A stretch of 7,353 nucleotides of DNA, taken from JBGPIT01 sp041485125. GTDB taxonomy: Bacteria; Desulfobacterota; Binatia; UTPRO1. The notes under the pieces were generated by a model that was not told the DNA's origin, ran no database searches, and saw only the letters and a list, made by a program, of their open reading frames with translations. The position numbers and the translations under genes were made by a program. Location: the NCBI GenBank assembly GCA_041485125.1, contig JBGPIT010000260.1:1-7353 (forward strand), in the 5' to 3' direction. This document shows, one piece after another, positions 1 to 7,203 of this stretch; the stretch's first letter is position 1; the number at the start of each line of letters is the position of its first letter.

Positions 1-114
1 CGGCGCGCGCTTGGGTCGGCGCACCGCTACAGCCGCGCGTGGCGCTTGGAGAGATCCGCGGTCGCCGGCTGCGCGGCCGGAGGGCGGTCGCTGCGGTCGA
101 CCGTCATGGAAGCT

Positions 115-138
115 CGGTCCGGCGTGCGCGCCGGACCG
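115..138 (-). terminator. hairpin after the dodecin gene, possible terminator
   Basis: A perfect 10-bp inverted repeat (arms 115-124 and 129-138, four-base TGCG loop) starts six bases after the dodecin stop codon. The position and GC-rich stem suit transcription termination or 3'-end protection. There is no run of T after the stem in the direction of the gene, so it is not a textbook intrinsic terminator. Confidence 0.5.
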
Positions 139-144
139 TCGGCG

Positions 145-354
145 TCAGTCCTCGTACTTGAACGACACCTTCACCTTCGCGCGGTACGCGCGAATCTTGC
201 CGTCCTCGAGCTGGATGTCGAGCTCCGCGATCTCGGCGATGCGGAGGTCCCGCAGGCTCTGCGAGGCCTTCTCGACCGCGGCCTTGGCGGCGGCTTCCCA
301 GGAATCCGGGCTCGTCCCGACGAGCTCGATGATCTTGTACACGCTCTCGGCCAT
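145..354 (-). CDS. dodecin-family small protein
   Basis: The product has 69 residues, the usual size for dodecins, which assemble into hollow dodecamers that bind flavins in the cytoplasm. Family signatures are the N-terminal strand with IIELVGTSPDSWEAA (8-22), the helix with AVEKASQSLRDL (26-37), and the C-terminal strands DGKIRAYRAKVKVSFKY (51-67). The start was chosen because AAAGGAGG lies five bases before the ATG; an in-frame TTG 16 codons upstream has no such support. In characterised dodecins a tryptophan after the helix (LDWFEV in Thermus and mycobacterial proteins, recalled from memory) stacks on the flavin. The matching stretch here reads LRIAEI, with Ile39 at that position and the only Trp at residue 19. 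Family membership is secure, but flavin binding is not. It follows the histidine kinase gene by 108 bases and may be transcribed with it. Confidence 0.92.
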   Translation of the reverse strand: MAESVYKIIELVGTSPDSWEAAAKAAVEKASQSLRDLRIAEIAELDIQLEDGKIRAYRAKVKVSFKYED

Positions 355-359
355 ATCAC

Positions 360-367
360 CCTCCTTT
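360..367 (-). promoter_or_regulatory. strong ribosome binding site of the dodecin gene
   Basis: AAAGGAGG on the minus strand ends five bases before the ATG at 354. It is the best Shine-Dalgarno match in the window and fixes the start of the 69-residue product. It also suggests efficient translation. Confidence 0.85.
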
Positions 368-462
368 GCAGCGAGACGGTCGCCGCAGGTTACGGGCTCC
401 AACTGGCACGGATGGTCGGGTGTAGTCCAGTGCGGCGGCCGAAGGTGCCGCGAAACCGCGAC

Positions 463-2049
463 TCAGGTGCGGCCGGCGAGGCGCGCGACGGCCGTGATCA
501 GCTCGGCGGCGTCGAACGGTTTCGCGAGGTGCAGCTGATAGCCGGCGGCGAGCGCGCGGTGGCGATCGCCGGCGCTGACGTAGCCGGTGACGGCGATCGC
601 CGGGACCATGCCGCGCTCGCCGGTGTCGGGCGCGCGCACCTTCCGGAGTAGGGCGTAGCCATCGGCGTCCGGCATGCCGATGTCGCTGATGAGCACGTCG
701 GGACGCCCTTGCTGCAAGACGTCGAGCACCTCGCCCGCCGATCCTGCCGTGGCGACGTCGGCACCGTACTCCTCGAGGATGGTCTTCATCAGCTCGAGCG
801 CGTCGGGATCGTCGTCGGCTATCACCACGCGGACGCCGGCGAGGATTGGGCTCGATGGGTCCGGCGCGGCAGCCCCGACCGAGGGGAAGCGCGCGACGGT
901 GTCGGTATCCGGCCGCGACATGCCGGCGGACTCGAGGGGGAGCTCGACGGTGATCGTGGTGCCGTGTCCCTCGCCCGGGCTCTCGGCGATGACGGTGCCG
1001 CCGTGGGCCTCGACGAGATTGCGGACGATCGCGAGGCCGAGGCCGAGACCGCCATGCTTGCGTTGGCCCGACGTCTCGGTCTGGCGGAAACCGTCGAAGA
1101 CGTAGGGCAAGACGGCCGGCGGGATGCCGCTGCCGGTATCGGTGACCACCAGGCGCGCCTGCCCATGATCGCGACCGGTGCGGAGGGTGATGCGGCCGTC
1201 CGCGGGCGTGAGCTTGATCGCGTTCTCGATGAGATTGGCGATAATCTGTTGTAGCCGGGGCGCATCTCCCAAGACCCGCGTGACGCCTGCTCTCGGCTCG
1301 ATCTCGAGCCTCACGCCCTTCGCCTCGGCGGCCGGGCGCGTGCGCTCGACCGCGGCGGCGACGATCGTTGCCAGGTCGACGGGTTGCATCTCGAGGGTGA
1401 TCTCGTGGTTGGCGATGCGCGCGACTTCGAGCACGTCGTCGATGACACGTACCTGCAGCCGCGCGCTCCGCTCGATGGTTTCGATCGCGCTTCTCGTTTG
1501 GTCGGGATCGAGCCGCCCGGCCTTCAGCATCTGGCACCAGTTGAGAACGGCGCTGAGCGGCGATCGTAGCTCATGCGAGAGCGTCGCGAGAAAATCGTCT
1601 TGCGCTTGATTGGCGGCTTCCGCCTCGGCGCGTGCGGAGCGCTCGGCGGCGATCGCTTCGCCCTGCGCCGGGTCGCGCCGCGCCAGCTCGTCGAGCTCGG
1701 AACAGGTGCCGACCCACGCGACCACCGTGCCGTGCTCGTCCCGCACCGGCGCCGAGCGACAGCGGAACCAGCGGTAGGTGCCGTCGGCGGCGCGCAGGCG
1801 CGCGTTCATCTCGTACGGCACGCCGTGGGCCAGCGAGGCCTCGAAGCGCGTGCGGCTCTCGGCGACGTCGTCGGGGTGGAGCACGGCGTGCCAACCCGTT
1901 CCGTCGGCACCGTCCGGGGTCACGCCGGTGAACTCGTAGAACCGTCGGTTCAGGTAATCGCAGGCGCCGCTGGCGGAGGCGCCGAAGACGATGTCGGGCA
2001 CGATGTCGGCGAACGCTCGGAATCGTTCGTCGAGGGGTCGTTCGTTCAT
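463..2049 (-). CDS. hybrid sensor histidine kinase with PAS and receiver domains
   Basis: The product is a 528-residue kinase of a two-component phosphorelay. An N-terminal PAS domain (about 10-120, PAS_3 type, with HPDD at 59-62 and YRWF at 92-95) is followed by a short coiled coil rich in Ala and Glu (126-150). The HisKA dimerisation helix carries the phospho-accepting His159 in SHELRSP. The ATPase domain (about 220-372) has the N box (Asn272, Asn276), G1 DTGSGIP (304-310) and G2 GGLGLGLA (333-340). After a linker, the receiver domain (406-525) has the acidic cluster DDD (412-414), phospho-acceptor Asp456 in SDIGMP, Thr488 and Lys510, so all catalytic residues are present. No signal peptide or membrane segment is visible, so it probably senses a cytoplasmic signal through PAS. 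It has no DNA-binding output, and no partner Hpt or regulator is in the window. The ATG lacks a clear Shine-Dalgarno sequence. The signal and targets are unknown. Confidence 0.95.
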   Translation of the reverse strand: MNERPLDERFRAFADIVPDIVFGASASGACDYLNRRFYEFTGVTPDGADGTGWHAVLHPDDVAESRTRFEASLAHGVPYEMNARLRAADGTYRWFRCRSAPVRDEHGTVVAWVGTCSELDELARRDPAQGEAIAAERSARAEAEAANQAQDDFLATLSHELRSPLSAVLNWCQMLKAGRLDPDQTRSAIETIERSARLQVRVIDDVLEVARIANHEITLEMQPVDLATIVAAAVERTRPAAEAKGVRLEIEPRAGVTRVLGDAPRLQQIIANLIENAIKLTPADGRITLRTGRDHGQARLVVTDTGSGIPPAVLPYVFDGFRQTETSGQRKHGGLGLGLAIVRNLVEAHGGTVIAESPGEGHGTTITVELPLESAGMSRPDTDTVARFPSVGAAAPDPSSPILAGVRVVIADDDPDALELMKTILEEYGADVATAGSAGEVLDVLQQGRPDVLISDIGMPDADGYALLRKVRAPDTGERGMVPAIAVTGYVSAGDRHRALAAGYQLHLAKPFDAAELITAVARLAGRT

Positions 2050-2065
2050 GCGTAGCGCGGCGCCG

Positions 2066-2085
2066 GGAAGCGGTCACCGTCTTCC
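2066..2085 (-). repeat. inverted repeat upstream of the histidine kinase
   Basis: The arms GGAAG (2066-2070) and CTTCC (2081-2085) enclose a further CGG/CCG pairing, giving an eight-pair stem interrupted by one bulged base around a three-base centre. It sits 17 bases before the kinase ATG, overlapping the start expected from the candidate promoter at 2090-2118. It could be an operator or a leader hairpin; the function is inferred from position only. Confidence 0.4.
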
Positions 2086-2089
2086 AACC

Positions 2090-2118
2090 GAACTAGCGGA
2101 AGGCGCGTTTCGTGACAA
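2090..2118 (-). promoter_or_regulatory. candidate sigma70-type promoter for the histidine kinase
   Basis: On the minus strand TTGTCA (2113-2118, five of six matches to the -35 consensus) is followed after 17 bases by TAGTTC (2090-2095). The -10 match is poor and keeps only the leading TA. Transcription would begin near 2083, about 34 bases before the ATG. The small AT-richer patch around 2112-2122 stands out in this GC-rich DNA. Confidence 0.3.
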
Positions 2119-2179
2119 ATACGTCGCGACGGCATCCGCCGGGCGAGCGTCACCGCACGTCGCCGGTGCCGTGGCGCGC

Positions 2180-2221
2180 AGCAGCCAGTCGCTGCTCCGG
2201 GCGGGCCGAGACCGTCCGCCC
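2180..2221 (-). terminator. two hairpins after the exported-protein gene, possible terminator
   Basis: Reading leftward from the stop codon, a 6-bp stem (2199-2204 with 2216-2221, which includes one base of the stop codon) is followed by a second perfect 6-bp stem (2180-2185 with 2191-2196, five-base loop). Neither is followed by a T run. They may end or attenuate transcription between this gene and the histidine kinase. Short GC-rich stems also occur by chance in such DNA. Confidence 0.3.
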
Positions 2222-2904
2222 TATTCGGGTCCCGGAGTCAGCGGCTCCGCCGCGGTCGGCACCGGAATCTCGCGCTCGCCGCCGTCGACCACGATCGTCG
2301 CGCGCGCGAAGAGCTCCGCTGCCGGGATGCGCTTGTCGACGAGCTGCAGCACGTCGGACCTGAGCAGATAGAAGAGCGTCTCCTCCGACGGCCCCGGCTC
2401 GTGGATCGTGCTGCGCAGCTCGTAGTGCGTCGCATAAGGCCGGTGGTGGTACTGCATGCGGACCATGATCCCGTCGTCGGCGTGCACCGTCAGGCTCTTC
2501 AGCCGTTCGAGGGTCGGCACCATGATCGTCTGCCACAGCATCTGCACGCGCGCGGTCTCATTGCGGGTGTTGTCGTCGAAGATCAGACCGGTCTCGACAT
2601 TGAAGGCGAGGTAGCGTTTGCCGCGATAGTGGTCGAGGCCGTCGACGCGCACACCGGTTGCGAGCACCGAGCCGTTCCGCATCGCGTTCAGCAGGAGCTG
2701 GGTGTCGATCACGAGCGCGTCTTCACCGTGCTTCTTCCGGATCTTCGCGAGGACGCGGGACACGCTGTCCGGGTTGGCACTCGGCATCTCGTCGAGGCTG
2801 TCGGGGACGGAAGGATCGCCGGCGCCCGCCGTTGGTGCGCGGGCCGCCTGCGCGAACGCACCGACCACCAGGGCCAGCACGGCGATGCGGGCGCAGCGAG
2901 GCAC
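2221..2904 (-). CDS. predicted exported protein of unknown function
   Basis: The product has 227 residues from a GTG at 2904. I chose this start because GGAG lies seven bases upstream and the protein then opens with a normal signal peptide: basic MPRCAR, the hydrophobic stretch IAVLALVVGAFA, and AQAARA before residue 24. A more distal in-frame GTG at 3051 would add 49 Arg-rich residues reaching into the tilS promoter. There is no lipobox cysteine, so a soluble periplasmic or secreted protein is likely. The mature part has a Pro/Ser-rich linker (24-48), a helical, charged segment (VSRVLAKIRKKHG, 48-60), and a mixed alpha/beta body with TVHADDGIMVRMQYHH (139-154) and LFYLLRSDVLQLVDKRIPA (177-195), ending in a Pro-rich tail. 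I recognise no family or catalytic motif. It diverges from tilS. Confidence 0.8.
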   Translation of the reverse strand: MPRCARIAVLALVVGAFAQAARAPTAGAGDPSVPDSLDEMPSANPDSVSRVLAKIRKKHGEDALVIDTQLLLNAMRNGSVLATGVRVDGLDHYRGKRYLAFNVETGLIFDDNTRNETARVQMLWQTIMVPTLERLKSLTVHADDGIMVRMQYHHRPYATHYELRSTIHEPGPSEETLFYLLRSDVLQLVDKRIPAAELFARATIVVDGGEREIPVPTAAEPLTPGPE

Positions 2905-2911
2905 GATCCAG

Positions 2912-2915
2912 CTCC
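2912..2915 (-). promoter_or_regulatory. ribosome binding site supporting the GTG start at 2904
   Basis: GGAG on the minus strand with a seven-base spacer to GTG. Together with the signal peptide that follows immediately, it decides the start of the exported protein. It is a short motif, so its weight comes from that combination. Confidence 0.55.
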
Positions 2916-2970
2916 GGGGCGCGTTCCGCGCAGTCGCTGGCGACGTTGGACGGAAGCGGGCAGTGTGCAC

Positions 2971-2985
2971 GCGCGAATCGTGCCA
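2971..2985 (-). promoter_or_regulatory. candidate sigma54 (-24/-12) promoter of the exported-protein gene
   Basis: The minus strand reads TGGCACG, four bases, then GCGC. The -24 half is perfect and the near-invariant GG and GC doublets have the required ten-base separation; the only deviation is GC in place of TT in the -12 half (consensus TTGC). It would start transcription near 2959, about 55 bases before the GTG. An overlapping sigma70 reading (TTGCGC at 3000-3005, 17 bases, CACGAT at 2977-2982) is an alternative. No enhancer-binding activator is encoded in the window. Confidence 0.3.
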
Positions 2986-3032
2986 TGCACCGGGTAGGCG
3001 CGCAATTTGGCCGCGCCCCGAGCGGAGCTCGG

Positions 3033-3062
3033 TTGAGCCGGTGTTCCGCACCGTGATTTGAT
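3033..3062 (+). promoter_or_regulatory. candidate promoter of tilS, near-leaderless
   Basis: TTGAGC (3033-3038) is followed after 18 bases by TTTGAT (3057-3062), with four of six matches in each box. The expected start is near 3069, two or three bases before the tilS ATG, which fits the lack of a Shine-Dalgarno sequence there. An interrupted palindrome CGGTG-5-CACCG (3039-3053) fills the spacer and could be an operator. Confidence 0.35.
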
Positions 3063-3071
3063 CCGTGGCCC

Positions 3072-4409
3072 ATGCCGCCGACCCTGCTCGACACCGTGCG
3101 CGAAACCATCCGCCGTGAGGCGCTGCTCGAGGCCGGCGACATCGTGGTCGCGGGCGTGTCGGGTGGCGCGGATTCCGTTGCGCTGCTCCTTGCGCTCGTC
3201 GAGCTGCGGGACGCGCTCGGTATCGCGGTCGCGGTCGCGCATCTCGATCATCGCCTGCGCGGCGCGGAAAGCGCCGCGGACCGCGACTTCGTCACCGCGC
3301 TCGCTGCCGAGCTGGCGCTGCCGATCCGGAGCGAAGCGGTCGACCTGCCGGCCGGCAACGTCGAGGCGGAGGCACGGCGCGCGCGCTACGCGTTCCTCGA
3401 TCGTGCCGCGGCGGCGCTCGGCGCGAACAAGATCGCGACCGCCCACACGCTCGAGGATCAGGCCGAGACGTTCCTGATGCGTCTCTTCCGCGGCAGCGGG
3501 CGGCGCGGACTCTCCGCGATCCGTTCCCGGCGCGGGCGCATCGTGCGGCCGATGATCCGCTGCGACCGCGTCCAGGTGCGCGCCTTCCTCGTCGAGCGCG
3601 GCCGCGCATGGCGCCGCGACCGCAGCAACTTCGACCTGCGTTTCGAGCGCACGCGCATCCGCGCCGGCTTCTTGCCCGCGCTCGCGCGCGAGTTCAATCC
3701 GCGACTCGCGCGCACGCTCGCCGGCGTTGCCGACGTCCTCGCCGAGGAGGACGCGCTGCTCGACCGGCTCGCCGCGGCCGCCGTGCGCGACGCGCCCACG
3801 CTCGACGCCGCCGTGCTCGCCGCGCTCGAGGCGCCGCTCGCCCGCCGTGCCGTGCGACAGTGGTGGCAGCGTCACGGCAGCGGCCGGCGTTTCGGTCGCA
3901 TCCACGTCGAGTCGGTGCTCGCGCTGGCGCGCCGGCACGAGGGTGGCGGAGCGGTCGACGTTCCGGGCGGCCGGGTCGCGCGCACCGGCCGAGAGCTGCG
4001 CTTGATCGAGGAGGCCGGAGAGGACGCCGCGCCCTACGCGTTGCCGCTGACGCTCGGCGCGACCGTCGAGACGCCTGGCGGCTGGCGGCTCACCCTCACC
4101 GAGGCCGCTCCCGACACGACGGCCGCTGCGTTCCTCTGCCTCGTCGACGCCGACGAGATTCCGCCGGCGCTCACGATCCGCAATCGTCGGATCGGCGACC
4201 GTATGAGGCCGCTCGGTCTCGCGGGCCATACGACGATCAAGCGCCTCCTCATCGCGCGGCGCATCCCGCGTGTCGATCGTGCGCTCCATCCCCTCGTCGT
4301 CGCCGGTGACGAGGTGCTGTGGGTGCCGGGATGCGCCCGCAGCGACCGCGCGCTGATCACCGCGCGCACCCTCCGGCCCCTCGCGATGCGCGCGGAAAGA
4401 CTAAGCTGA
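3072..4409 (+). CDS. tilS: tRNA(Ile)-lysidine synthase
   Basis: TilS uses ATP and lysine to convert the wobble cytidine of the CAU-anticodon tRNA-Ile to lysidine, switching its decoding from AUG to AUA and its charging from Met to Ile; it is normally essential. The 445-residue product has the N-type ATP pyrophosphatase P-loop SGGADS (30-35), AHLDHRLRG (56-64), the helix AHTLEDQAETFLMRLFRGSG (124-143), and DRSNFDLRFERTRIR (183-197), matching the family's DxSN...R(N)xIR block. A central helical region (about 215-290) is followed by a C-terminal TilS_C domain (about 368-432) with GDRMRPLGLAGHTTIKRLL (375-393). The length is normal for a two-part bacterial TilS. The ATG has no clear ribosome binding site; the start is supported by the usual spacing of about 30 residues before the P-loop. 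ftsH follows 68 bases downstream, a widely conserved pairing. Confidence 0.96.
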   Translation: MPPTLLDTVRETIRREALLEAGDIVVAGVSGGADSVALLLALVELRDALGIAVAVAHLDHRLRGAESAADRDFVTALAAELALPIRSEAVDLPAGNVEAEARRARYAFLDRAAAALGANKIATAHTLEDQAETFLMRLFRGSGRRGLSAIRSRRGRIVRPMIRCDRVQVRAFLVERGRAWRRDRSNFDLRFERTRIRAGFLPALAREFNPRLARTLAGVADVLAEEDALLDRLAAAAVRDAPTLDAAVLAALEAPLARRAVRQWWQRHGSGRRFGRIHVESVLALARRHEGGGAVDVPGGRVARTGRELRLIEEAGEDAAPYALPLTLGATVETPGGWRLTLTEAAPDTTAAAFLCLVDADEIPPALTIRNRRIGDRMRPLGLAGHTTIKRLLIARRIPRVDRALHPLVVAGDEVLWVPGCARSDRALITARTLRPLAMRAERLS

Positions 4410-4438
4410 TTGCTGCGTTGGGACCCCTGTGGTAGCGT
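4410..4438 (+). promoter_or_regulatory. candidate promoter of ftsH
   Basis: TTGCTG (4410-4415), a 17-base spacer and TAGCGT (4433-4438) lie in the 68-base gap between tilS and ftsH. Each box matches the consensus at three of six positions, including the most conserved ones (TTG; T, A and final T). The predicted start near 4445 would give a leader of about 33 bases. ftsH may instead be read through from tilS. Confidence 0.3.
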
Positions 4439-4462
4439 CCTGGAGCTGTTGTGCCGATACGT

Positions 4463-4469
4463 AAGGGAG
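4463..4469 (+). promoter_or_regulatory. ribosome binding site that sets the ftsH start at GTG 4478
   Basis: AAGGGAG lies eight bases before GTG 4478. It favours this start over the in-frame GTG at 4451 and gives the short N-terminal arm before the first membrane helix that is usual for FtsH. Confidence 0.7.
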
Positions 4470-4477
4470 ACAAGACG

Positions 4478-6322
<1,845 letters not shown>

Positions 6323-6351
6323 GGGCGACCGGAGGACGGCAGGCAGCACGA

Positions 6352-6402
6352 ACGGGCAGGGGGGGCAGGCGGGGCGTAGCGTTACGGGCAGCTCACGGGC
6401 AG
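6352..6402 (+). repeat. GGGCAG repeats with a G-quadruplex-type motif in the ftsH-cdaA spacer
   Basis: The 131-base gap between ftsH and cdaA (6323-6453) contains GGGCAG four times, at 6354-6359, 6363-6368, 6386-6391 and 6397-6402. Three copies extend to ACGGGCAG (6352, 6384 and 6395). Positions 6354-6374 fit the four-tract quadruplex rule on the coding strand: GGG, a run of seven G that counts as two tracts, then GGGG, with loops of 2, 1 and 5 bases. There is no ORF and no clear terminator. The structure could affect the ftsH-cdaA message, but no function is shown by sequence alone. Confidence 0.55.
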
Positions 6403-6453
6403 ACGCGAGCGGTGTCCCGGACGCAAGGTGGGCGCCGCGCGGGATGTGCCGGG

Positions 6454-7203
6454 ATGTTGGAGCTGCTCGACAACTTCCGCCTGCAAGATGCCGTCGACAT
6501 CGGCATCGTCGCCTTCATCATCTACAGCCTGATCGAGCTCATCCGCGGCACCCGCGCCGCGCGCATGCTGGTCGGGCTCGGCGTCGTCGTCCTGATCTAC
6601 CTCTCCTCGCAGGTCTTCGACCTCTACACGCTCAACTGGATCCTCGACAACTTCCTCAGCTCCGTCCTGCTGGTGATCGTGATCATCTTCCAGCACGACA
6701 TCCGCCGCGCGTTGGTGCAGGTCGGCAGCCGGCCGTTCTTCGGCTCCGACCATCGGCTCGCCGGCCAGGACCTCGAGGAGATCATCCGCGCCGTGGCGAC
6801 GATGGCGAGCCGCCGCATCGGCGGCTTGATCGTCTTCGAGCGCGAGACCGGCCTGAACGAGTTCGTCGAGGGCGGTACGAACCTGGACGCGCAGATCACC
6901 AAGGAGCTGATTCTCAGCATCTTCGTCAATGCCTCGCCGCTGCACGACGGCGCCCTGATCGTGCGCAAGGGCCGCATCACCGCCGCCGGCTGCTTTCTGC
7001 CGCTGACCAGCAACCCGAGCGTCAGCAAAACGCTCGGCACCCGCCACCGCGCCGCCATCGGGATCACCGAGGAGAGCGACGCCGTGGTCGTCGTCGTCTC
7101 GGAAGAAGACGGCGGCATCTCGCTGGTGGTCGACGGGCGCATCACCCGCGACCTCGACGCCGGCACGCTGCGCAGCACGCTGCAGAAGCTCCTGGTGGGA
7201 TGA
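6454..7203 (+). CDS. cdaA: diadenylate cyclase CdaA (cyclic di-AMP synthase)
   Basis: CdaA joins two ATP molecules into cyclic di-AMP, a messenger controlling potassium and osmolyte transport and cell-wall homeostasis. The 249-residue protein has an N-terminal membrane part with about three helices (roughly 14-30, 36-51 and 65-80), a linker, and a cytoplasmic DisA_N cyclase domain (about 100-245). The catalytic motifs are intact: DGA (165-167) within SPLHDGALIV, and RHR (197-199) within GTRHRAAIG. Two opposed cyclase domains must meet for catalysis, so it acts as a dimer. The ATG at 6454 gives the usual family N terminus (MLELLDNFRLQDAVDIGIVAF); no good ribosome binding site precedes it, only a GGG directly before the ATG. 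Its stop overlaps the start of cdaR, which implies translational coupling. Also known as dacA in Listeria. Confidence 0.96.
   Translation: MLELLDNFRLQDAVDIGIVAFIIYSLIELIRGTRAARMLVGLGVVVLIYLSSQVFDLYTLNWILDNFLSSVLLVIVIIFQHDIRRALVQVGSRPFFGSDHRLAGQDLEEIIRAVATMASRRIGGLIVFERETGLNEFVEGGTNLDAQITKELILSIFVNASPLHDGALIVRKGRITAAGCFLPLTSNPSVSKTLGTRHRAAIGITEESDAVVVVVSEEDGGISLVVDGRITRDLDAGTLRSTLQKLLVG

Noticed and set aside
1..114. Possible edge of another gene at the left end
   Set aside because: No frame shows a recognisable protein segment or a start with a ribosome site; too short to judge.
46..651. Plus-strand open frames over the dodecin gene and the kinase 3' end
   Set aside because: They overlap two well-supported minus-strand genes and show only composition-driven sequence.
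356..1537. Minus-strand open frame of 393 codons within the histidine kinase
   Set aside because: Extremely Arg-rich out-of-frame reading of the kinase, whose HisKA, ATPase and receiver motifs are all in the other frame.
2905..3051. 49-codon N-terminal extension of the exported protein from GTG 3051
   Set aside because: It would bury the signal peptide inside the protein, is Arg-rich, lacks a supporting ribosome site, and runs into the tilS promoter region.
2709..4289. Long open frame (526 codons) antisense to tilS
   Set aside because: Its translation is a low-complexity Arg/Ala/Glu-rich sequence without motifs, and it lies opposite a clear tilS. Such frames are expected in GC-rich DNA.
4421..4440. 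GGAC/GTCC inverted repeat between tilS and ftsH as a terminator
   Set aside because: Only four pairs with a 12-base loop and no T run; expected by chance.
4451..4477. Alternative ftsH start at GTG 4451 (nine extra residues)
   Set aside because: It has a GGAG about six bases upstream, so it is not excluded, but GTG 4478 has the longer AAGGGAG match and yields the typical short FtsH N terminus.
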